DNA from: an uncultured Collinsella sp.
Lineage (GTDB): Bacteria > Actinomycetota > Coriobacteriia > Coriobacteriales > Coriobacteriaceae
DNA: 64,000 bases
Direction: 5' to 3'
Assembly (NCBI GenBank): GCA_900541125.1
Contig: UQIK01000005.1
Location: 43,127-107,126 of the forward strand
Shown here: positions 57,775 through 64,000 of the stretch, in pieces
Position numbering within the stretch: the first letter of the stretch is position 1
Layout of the letters: each line of letters starts with the position of its first letter
Position numbers and translations under genes: made by a program
The notes under the pieces: model-generated
Database searches by the model: none
What the model saw: only the letters and a program-made list of their open reading frames with translations
Told to the model about the DNA's origin: nothing

Positions 57775-59286
57775 TTAGTAGCTATCGTACGAATAGTCGG
57801 TAGAATCGGTGGGTGTCTGACCGTCAGTTGCGGTATCGGCGCCATCCGTGGACTGGGCATCGGTAACGTCGGTGGTATCGGCACCATCGGTGGTGTCGGT
57901 ACCATCAGAACTTTCACCATTCTCGGAATCAGTCGTCTCCTTCTTGGGAACGGTGATCGTCACACGCGCCACGCCCGAGGTCTTGGTATCGTAACGGACC
58001 TTTTCACCGTTCTTGGTAACGGTGACATCGGAAGGCTTGGACGTGGTGATCTCGATCGAGGACTCGGGCGTGTACTCCTGCTCAAAGGGGCCAGTCGCTT
58101 GGGCGCCATAGACCGACTTGCCGTCGACCTTGACCTCAATCCACGCGGTCTTTCCCTTGGCAACGGAGACTTTGACCTTCGTGACCTCGTTCTCTTCCTT
58201 CTTGGCCGTCGTCTTGGTAGCGTCCGAGTCAGTCGACTCATTCGTCGCCTCATCGGTGTCTTCGTCCTCGTCGACCGTTTCGGTCTTCTTAGAAGACTTC
58301 TTGGTCGTCGTCTTGGTAGCAGTGGGCGTCTCGGGCGTGGTCTCGGGCGCCGAAGATGCGCAGCCGCGCAGAAGCACCACGATGAGCACAATCAACAGCA
58401 GCGCAACGGCACCGATGCCGGCGTAGACGATGCGCGGATCGAGCCCGTTGTTTTGAGGAGTACGTGATCCGCCGCGTCCACGATTGGAACTGCTACGGCC
58501 GCCTCCCTGAGGCATACGACCACGATTGCTATCGGAACGGCCGCGATAGCCACCCTGGCCCTGAAGGCTGCGCTGACCCGAGCGGGGCGCAAGTTCACTG
58601 CGGCCTTGATAGCCACGCTGGCCCGAACGCGGAGCCGAAGAGCGCTGGCCATACGGCTGTGATTGAGAGCGAAGACGCGGCGTCACCTGCGTGGTATCGG
58701 CATCCGCATAGCCACCGCGAGAGCGTCCCGTAGAGGCACCACGGTAACCGCGATCGGAATAGCCGCCGTCGCCGTAGCCGGCACGAGGGTCACGCGCCAC
58801 GCCGCGGGCAGCGGGAAGTGCACGGTCCTCGGGCATCGGCGTACTGCGGAACCGGTCACGCTGTGAGCGAATCTCCTCGCCCGAACCCGTCTCGGTAATA
58901 TAACCGGCCTGCTGAGGACGCTGTCCATAGCGGGTCGAACGACCGCCCTGAACCATCAGAAAGCGCCCGTTATCGACAGAGGAACGCGAATTGACGTAGC
59001 CGGCAGCGTCCTGGAAACGACCGCCCTGCTGCGACGTCTCGCGTTCGTATGCCATCAGGTCGTCAAAGTAGGCATTGACGACCTCACGCGGATTGAGGCC
59101 CAAAAAGCGAGCATAGCTCGAAATCATGCCCTGCGCATAGCCGCGCGGCGGCATCGAAGCAAAATTACCGGTCTCGAAAAACTCGATGATCTGCGGCCTG
59201 ATTTTGATGGTGTTGGCGACCTGCTGAATGGAAAGGCCCATTCGGCGACGCTGCTCGAGCAGCATGTCACCAAAGCGTGCAGCCAT
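57775..59286 (-). CDS. RodZ-like cytoskeletal/HTH membrane protein
   Basis: A 503-residue protein. An N-terminal HTH_25 domain (about 4-70, with L-S-I-Q-Q-V-A-N-T-I-K-I) is the RodZ type. A long Arg/Gly/Ser-rich disordered segment (about 110-285) with many RGG/RSG units and Tyr residues follows, then one membrane helix (about 291-310), a Thr/Lys/Asp-rich linker, a small beta domain resembling DUF4115, and a Thr/Asp-rich tail. RodZ anchors MreB in rods; no mreB is visible. The basic low-complexity segment is far longer than usual. Its ATG overlaps the ftsK stop. Confidence 0.82.
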   Translation of the reverse strand: MAARFGDMLLEQRRRMGLSIQQVANTIKIRPQIIEFFETGNFASMPPRGYAQGMISSYARFLGLNPREVVNAYFDDLMAYERETSQQGGRFQDAAGYVNSRSSVDNGRFLMVQGGRSTRYGQRPQQAGYITETGSGEEIRSQRDRFRSTPMPEDRALPAARGVARDPRAGYGDGGYSDRGYRGASTGRSRGGYADADTTQVTPRLRSQSQPYGQRSSAPRSGQRGYQGRSELAPRSGQRSLQGQGGYRGRSDSNRGRMPQGGGRSSSNRGRGGSRTPQNNGLDPRIVYAGIGAVALLLIVLIVVLLRGCASSAPETTPETPTATKTTTKKSSKKTETVDEDEDTDEATNESTDSDATKTTAKKEENEVTKVKVSVAKGKTAWIEVKVDGKSVYGAQATGPFEQEYTPESSIEITTSKPSDVTVTKNGEKVRYDTKTSGVARVTITVPKKETTDSENGESSDGTDTTDGADTTDVTDAQSTDGADTATDGQTPTDSTDYSYDSY

Positions 59287-62066
59287 CAGAATCCTCCAAA
59301 CTCACGATCTTCACGTGCCATCTCGGCGTCGACAGATTCCAGCGCGGCAAGCCCCTCCTCGTCCAACAGGACCTCGCGCGGCTTGGAACCGTCGGGCGGG
59401 CCGACGACACCCTTTTCTTCCAGCATGTCCATAATACGCCCGGCGCGCGCATAGCCAACCTTCAGACGACGTTGCAGGCCAGATGTGGAGCCCAGCTGCG
59501 ATTCCACCACAATATGGGCGGCTTCCCAGATGAGCGGATCATCGTCTTGCGGCTCGGCGACTCCGGTGCGGACAATGCCGCCGCCACCAGCCATGGACAT
59601 GGAAGCGGGCGCCACGGCGGACAGAATCTCCTCGTGGTAGTCGGGCTCGCTCTGCGACTTGACAAACTCGACAATCTCGTTGATTTCGTCGTCCGAGACA
59701 AAGCAGCCCTGGATACGGCGAGGCTTGCCCCAGTCGACCTTGGAGAACAGCATGTCGCCCAAACCGGTAAGCTTTTCGGCACCCATCTGGTCGATAATGA
59801 CGCGCGAGTCGATGCCCGTGGCGACGTTAAAGGCGATGCGGTTGGTGATGTTGGCCTTGATGAGGCCCGTCACCACGTTGGAGCTGGGGCGCTGCGTAGC
59901 CACGATAAGGTGAATACCGGCGGCACGGCCCAGCTGGGCGATACGAACGATCGAGGCCTCGACATCCTTACCGGCAACCATCATCAGATCCGAGAGCTCG
60001 TCAATGATGATGACCAGGTAGGGCATCTTTTGCGGCGGGTTGTCGTAATGCTCAAACTCGCCGGCGGCCTGCTTTTCGTTGTAGGTCGAGATCTTACGCA
60101 CGTTGAGACGCTCGAAGACCTTCAGGCGACGCTCCATCTCGGACACGGCCCATTGCAGAGCGCTCGCGGCCTGCTTGGGCTCGGTCACTACAGGCACGTA
60201 AAGATGCGGCAGACCGTTATAGCCCGCAAGCTCGACGCGCTTGGGGTCGACCATGATCAGGCGAACGTCCTCGGGAAGGGCGCGCATGAGCAAGGTCGTG
60301 ATGATGGAGTTGATCATGACCGACTTACCGGAACCCGTGGTACCGGCGATCAGCAGGTGGGGCATCTTGGCAAGGTCGGCGACGACCGGCGTACCCTCGG
60401 CATCTCGACCGATGGCGAGCTCGAGCGGACCGCCCTTCACATAGGGAAGCACGTCGCCCAGGTTGACGTTCTGGCGCTTGCGATTGGGGATCTCGATACC
60501 CACAAGCGAGGTGCCGGGGATCGGGGCAAAGATACGCACCGACTGGGCAGCAAGCGATAGCGCGATATCGTCCTCGAGGCTCGAAATCTTGCTCACGCGC
60601 TCGCCCTCGCCAGGTTGCAGCTTAAAGGTCGTCACCGTGGGGCCGGCGATCCAGCCGACCACGCGGGCACTACGACCAAACTCCAGCAAGGTGGACTGAA
60701 GCGACTCGGCAGTCTGTTCCAGCTCCTTGTCAGAAGACGCAGAGGAAGCCGACTGCGGATTGGCATGCAGGATTTCGAGCGGCGGAAGCTTGAGGCCGTC
60801 CTCTTCTTCGCCCTCATTATCTGCGGCGCCGCCGTCCGCTCCCCCATCGCTAGCCGCAGCCGATTCGACGGCACTCGAGGCAGGCGCATCGGCAACCTTG
60901 GGATGCTTCAGAAAGTCGGGAATCTGAGGTGCGGCCGAGACGGGATTCACGGCAAACGGCGGCTCGGACTCGTCGATCTTATCGGGGTTGTCTTCCATCG
61001 AAAGCTGGCCGGTTACCTGGCCGCGCTTTGCATGGGGACGCGGCAGCAAAGTTGTCTTTGCGGTCTCAATCGGAGCCTCATCGTCCTCGTCATCGCCCTC
61101 GGTGAGCTCAATCTCACTATCGGACCAAGACGGGTCGGGCTCACTCGTATTGAGCTTAGGCGCAGCCTTGCCCTTCTTGGCATGACGGCGCGGTAGCAGC
61201 GTCGTCTTAGCGCGCTCGGCCTCCACGGCATCGGACACGTCGACAAACGGATCCTCATCCTCGTCGTCATCGTCCAAAACCGGGTCCACATCGTTACCCA
61301 TGACCGTGGTCACGGCAGCATCGGAGCCCTTTTGACGAAGAATGCTCAGGTGCGGACGGGCAACGCCGGGCACCGACAGGGCTTCGTCGTCACCCCACGG
61401 ACTCGCGTTAACATCGGCACGACGGCGCTCGGCAAAATCTGCCGCACGGTCGCGGGCAGAGCGCAAAACGCCACCCACCGAAAAACCGATAATGACCAAA
61501 CCAACGACGACAAGCCCCAGCAAGACAACCATGGCGATAGGTTTACCCAGAGCGTTTTGCAAGGCACTTGCGATAAAGGCGCCAATGTAGCCGCCCGACA
61601 CGGAAAGGTTCTGCGGCGTAAACATAAGGTCGCACGAATCGCTCGTGCCCGGCACCATCAGCGAAAGAATGGAGACGACGGCGATAAAGACCACGGCGCC
61701 GCCCGCAACAGAGCGCACGTTGAGCGGCGAGTCCTCACCCAAAAAGAGCGTGGCGGCAAAAAGCAAGATGACGATCGGCAGCACGTAGGCGCCCAGGCCA
61801 AAGCCCAGGTGATAGAACCCGGCAACAGCAGCCGTCACGGGCGCAGTTGCCGGTGAGATAACGGCAATGAAGGACGCGATCGCCAAAACGGCAATGACCA
61901 CGCCGGCGATATCGCGATTGGCCGAAGGCTCGACCAAGGGCTCAAAATCGTCGAAGTCTGCCTCATGGCCCTTATTGGCACGCAGATGGGAACCGGCACC
62001 CTTAGCAGATGCCGGTTGGTTGTTGGCTTTATTGCCTTTGGCGTTTTGTGCAGATCCGCGCGCCAA
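59286..62066 (-). CDS. ftsK: DNA translocase FtsK/SpoIIIE
   Basis: A 926-residue protein with a TTG start: GGAGG lies 5 bases before it, at the end of rnj. Four N-terminal membrane helices (about 50-190) are followed by an acidic/Pro linker with near-repeats (T-T-L-L-P-R-x-H-A-K occurs twice). The motor has Walker A G-T-T-G-S-G-K-S and Walker B I-I-I-D-E-L. The C-terminal gamma winged helix (L-Q-R-R-L-K-V-G-Y-A-R-A-G-R) reads orienting sites. It pumps chromosome ends through the septum. Confidence 0.94.
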   Translation of the reverse strand: MARGSAQNAKGNKANNQPASAKGAGSHLRANKGHEADFDDFEPLVEPSANRDIAGVVIAVLAIASFIAVISPATAPVTAAVAGFYHLGFGLGAYVLPIVILLFAATLFLGEDSPLNVRSVAGGAVVFIAVVSILSLMVPGTSDSCDLMFTPQNLSVSGGYIGAFIASALQNALGKPIAMVVLLGLVVVGLVIIGFSVGGVLRSARDRAADFAERRRADVNASPWGDDEALSVPGVARPHLSILRQKGSDAAVTTVMGNDVDPVLDDDDEDEDPFVDVSDAVEAERAKTTLLPRRHAKKGKAAPKLNTSEPDPSWSDSEIELTEGDDEDDEAPIETAKTTLLPRPHAKRGQVTGQLSMEDNPDKIDESEPPFAVNPVSAAPQIPDFLKHPKVADAPASSAVESAAASDGGADGGAADNEGEEEDGLKLPPLEILHANPQSASSASSDKELEQTAESLQSTLLEFGRSARVVGWIAGPTVTTFKLQPGEGERVSKISSLEDDIALSLAAQSVRIFAPIPGTSLVGIEIPNRKRQNVNLGDVLPYVKGGPLELAIGRDAEGTPVVADLAKMPHLLIAGTTGSGKSVMINSIITTLLMRALPEDVRLIMVDPKRVELAGYNGLPHLYVPVVTEPKQAASALQWAVSEMERRLKVFERLNVRKISTYNEKQAAGEFEHYDNPPQKMPYLVIIIDELSDLMMVAGKDVEASIVRIAQLGRAAGIHLIVATQRPSSNVVTGLIKANITNRIAFNVATGIDSRVIIDQMGAEKLTGLGDMLFSKVDWGKPRRIQGCFVSDDEINEIVEFVKSQSEPDYHEEILSAVAPASMSMAGGGGIVRTGVAEPQDDDPLIWEAAHIVVESQLGSTSGLQRRLKVGYARAGRIMDMLEEKGVVGPPDGSKPREVLLDEEGLAALESVDAEMAREDREFGGF

Positions 62067-62067
62067 A

Positions 62068-63738
62068 CTAAACCTCCATGACGACCGGGATGATCATCGG
62101 ACGGGTACGCGTACGGCTCCAAATGAAGTTGGAGAGCGAATCGCGCACGGCCTTGCGAATGGCATCGGAGCCGCTGCTGGTAAAGCTAAACTTGCCCTTC
62201 TCGATCGTCTTCATGATGGACGCGGAGGCATCCTCGGAGAATTGATCGTCGATGGCAAACGAAACACCGCGGCCCGAGAACTCGATGGCCTCGATCTTCT
62301 TGTGCTTGAGCGAGACGATGGCAACGGCCGTGACCATACCGTCGTTGGCGAGCTTTTGACGGTCGCGCAGGACGATGGGGTCGGTGTCGCCGATGCGCAG
62401 GCCGTCAACATAGACGACGCCGGACTCGACGGGCGTACCGCGCTTGACGATACCGCCGCGCATCTCGAGCGTGTCGCCGTTATCGAGGATAAAAATATGA
62501 TCGTCCTTGAGACCCATCTTACGGGCCAGCTGGGCATGGGCGCGCAGATGCACGGCCTCACCGTGAACCGGCATAAAGTACGTGGGCTTGGCCATGGCCA
62601 TCAGGAGCTTGAGCTCCTCCTGGCTACCGTGACCGGAGACGTGGACGAGAGCGCGGTTCTTATCCCACACGTCGCAGCCGAGCTTAGCCAGGCTGTTGAC
62701 GACCTGCTGGACGGCTTTCTCATTGCCGGGAACAGGAGTTGCCGAGAGGATAACGGTATCGCCCTCGTGGATGGAAAGCGTCTTGTGCTCGCCATTGGCC
62801 ATGCGGGACAGGGCCGACAGCGGCTCGCCCTGCGAACCAGTGCACATGACGACGATCTTGTCGTCGGGCAGGTTATCAATATCGAAGGCATCGATGATAT
62901 CAGCGTCATCGATGTTGAGGTAGCCCAGCTCACGCGCCACGCGGGTGTTCGTGAGCATGGAGCGACCGGTCACAACGACCTTACGACCGCACTTGCGGGC
63001 GGCATCGCAGATCTGCTGCAGACGATGGATGTGGCTCGAGAAAGACGCGACGAACACGCGACCCGGCGCGTTCTTGATGGCGTGCAGCAGGTTGGGACCA
63101 ACCTCGGCCTCGGACTTGGTAAAGCCGGGAACCGTGGCATTGGTGGAGTCGGAAAGCAGCAGGTCGATGCCCTGTTTGGCAAATCGGCTGATAGCGGCAT
63201 AATCGGGCGTGACGCCGTCGATGGGCGTCTGGTCGAGCTTAAAGTCGCCGGTGTGCATAACGGTGCCCTGATTGGTGCGGATGAACACGCCCAGAGCGCC
63301 GGGGATGGAGTGCGTCATCGAGAAGAAGTCGAGCGAGATGCCGCCGAGGTTGACATGGCTGCCGCCCTTGACCTCGCGGAACTTAGGTGCGCGGATGCGG
63401 AACTCGGAGAGCTTGCCCTCGATAAAGCCGAGCGTCAGCTTGCTCGAGAAGATGGGCACCTTATTGTTGAGGTCCTGCAGCAGATACGGAAGCGAACCGG
63501 TGTGGTCCTCGTGGCCGTGGGTGACGACAATACCGCGGAGCTTCTCCTCGTTCTCCAGAACATAGGTGTAGTCGGGAAGCACCAGGTCGATACCAGGCTG
63601 GGAGTCATCCGGGAACATGAGGCCGGCGTCGACGAGCACCATGTCGTCGCCGCACTCGAAGACCGTCATGTTCTTGCCGATGCCGTCAAGGCCGCCGAGC
63701 GGGATGATCTTCAAGGGAGATGATTTTTTAGCTGCCAT
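62068..63738 (-). CDS. rnj: Ribonuclease J
   Basis: A 556-residue metallo-beta-lactamase/beta-CASP protein. T-H-G-H-E-D-H is the zinc motif, G-L-D-G-I-G-K-N-M precedes it, and the beta-CASP part has S-F-S-S-H and a late H-V-S-G-H-G motif. It is a 5'-3' exo- and endoribonuclease. The start with AAAGGA upstream gives the usual family length; longer in-frame extension is not protein-like. ftsK begins one base after its stop. Confidence 0.94.
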   Translation of the reverse strand: MAAKKSSPLKIIPLGGLDGIGKNMTVFECGDDMVLVDAGLMFPDDSQPGIDLVLPDYTYVLENEEKLRGIVVTHGHEDHTGSLPYLLQDLNNKVPIFSSKLTLGFIEGKLSEFRIRAPKFREVKGGSHVNLGGISLDFFSMTHSIPGALGVFIRTNQGTVMHTGDFKLDQTPIDGVTPDYAAISRFAKQGIDLLLSDSTNATVPGFTKSEAEVGPNLLHAIKNAPGRVFVASFSSHIHRLQQICDAARKCGRKVVVTGRSMLTNTRVARELGYLNIDDADIIDAFDIDNLPDDKIVVMCTGSQGEPLSALSRMANGEHKTLSIHEGDTVILSATPVPGNEKAVQQVVNSLAKLGCDVWDKNRALVHVSGHGSQEELKLLMAMAKPTYFMPVHGEAVHLRAHAQLARKMGLKDDHIFILDNGDTLEMRGGIVKRGTPVESGVVYVDGLRIGDTDPIVLRDRQKLANDGMVTAVAIVSLKHKKIEAIEFSGRGVSFAIDDQFSEDASASIMKTIEKGKFSFTSSGSDAIRKAVRDSLSNFIWSRTRTRPMIIPVVMEV

Positions 63739-64000
63739 AGGTGAGTGTTGTTTCCTTTCTTCGAAACGGGTCTGGAACAACCGACGGGGCGCTTCTGGCA
63801 AACCGACCGCCGGGCACATACAACAATGCATCGTAGAGTCGATGCAATAACCACAGTATGATACCCATTTGCACAACAACAGACCACCCATGCATCAAAG
63901 CCCCATCTGAACTGGTCTATCCCGACGGTTTCCCGTGGGGCGGGCACTGATGAAGTTTCCTGCTCTACAGTCCTGCTCACGACGGAGGCCACATTAAGTG
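63739..64000 (-). other. Region upstream of rnj
   Basis: About 260 bases to the window edge with no supported gene. In related actinobacteria dapA precedes rnj, but no such coding sequence is visible here. Presumably the rnj promoter region. Confidence 0.4.

Noticed and set aside
61867..63723. 618-codon rightward frame opposite rnj
   Set aside because: Antisense to RNase J; no protein-like features.
63711..63992. 93-codon leftward frame upstream of rnj
   Set aside because: Overlaps the rnj start in another frame, Cys-rich and not protein-like.

Overview
The window looks like a chromosomal segment of a human-gut Collinsella, probably Collinsella aerofaciens or a close relative (class Coriobacteriia). 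Two things support this: a 263-residue NADPH-type short-chain dehydrogenase at 32787-33578 that I recognise as the C. aerofaciens 7beta-hydroxysteroid dehydrogenase, and an actinobacterial gene order over 42.7-63.7 kb. Most core genes are GC-rich with strong third-position G/C, so many long antisense reading frames are spurious. No database search was run; all names come from motifs and family knowledge.

Region 1 (1-10.4 kb) is accessory. Much of it is AT-richer than the core. It carries the end of a cassette with a Rad50-like zinc-hook ATPase (resembling ABC-three-component conflict systems), a sortase-anchored secreted protein, a membrane-anchored GIY-YIG-like protein with an unknown partner, a minimal nucleotidyltransferase followed by a RelB/DinJ-like antitoxin tail, a Panacea-Doc toxin-antitoxin pair, a DUF3825 gene, tRNA-Val with integrase-arm-like direct repeats behind it, and a nuclease-like gene interrupted by one in-frame stop.

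Region 2 (10.4-13.2 kb) is a small duplication scar. A block with an inverted-repeat element, a GC palindrome, tRNA-Ala(GGC), its promoter and the first codons of an ABC-F gene is present twice. The first copy is split by a complete IS1249/IS256-type insertion sequence with an 8-bp target duplication. A tRNA with CAT anticodon lies between the copies.

Region 3 (13.2-30.5 kb) is a long co-oriented core array: ABC-F ATPase, M50 protease, scpA, scpB, rluB-like, cmk, plsC, ispH, a PDZ/radical-SAM DUF512 protein, der, plsY, gpsA, rpe, cysteine desulfurase, Nif3-like, zinc-ribbon coiled coil and coaBC, ending at tRNA-Pro. It joins chromosome organisation, phospholipid synthesis, isoprenoid and CoA supply, and ribosome maturation.

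Region 4 (30.5-34.2 kb) is accessory again: a truncated gamma-glutamylcyclotransferase-like gene, an unrecognised HTH protein, an IS30-like remnant and the 7beta-HSDH gene.

Region 5 (34.2-42.3 kb) has a CDP-alcohol phosphatidyltransferase, a GarA-like FHA protein and a MerR regulator in the order known from mycobacteria, then apt, an NlpC/P60 hydrolase, DegV, a DUF1836 regulator, trxB and a GT28 glycosyltransferase. DegV and DUF1836 share a 27-bp palindromic upstream site.

Region 6 (42.3-63.7 kb) begins with a family of hairpin repeats (conserved loop, differing but self-complementary stems). It continues with dut, nrdR, a LysM protein divergent from lexA across three SOS-like boxes, a DUF1624 membrane protein, and a leftward array hflX-miaA-miaB-spoVS-GHKL ATPase-rny-recX-recA-cinA-pgsA-rimO-yajQ-rodZ-like-ftsK-rnj. 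This links the SOS response, recombination, tRNA and ribosome modification, RNA turnover and cell division.
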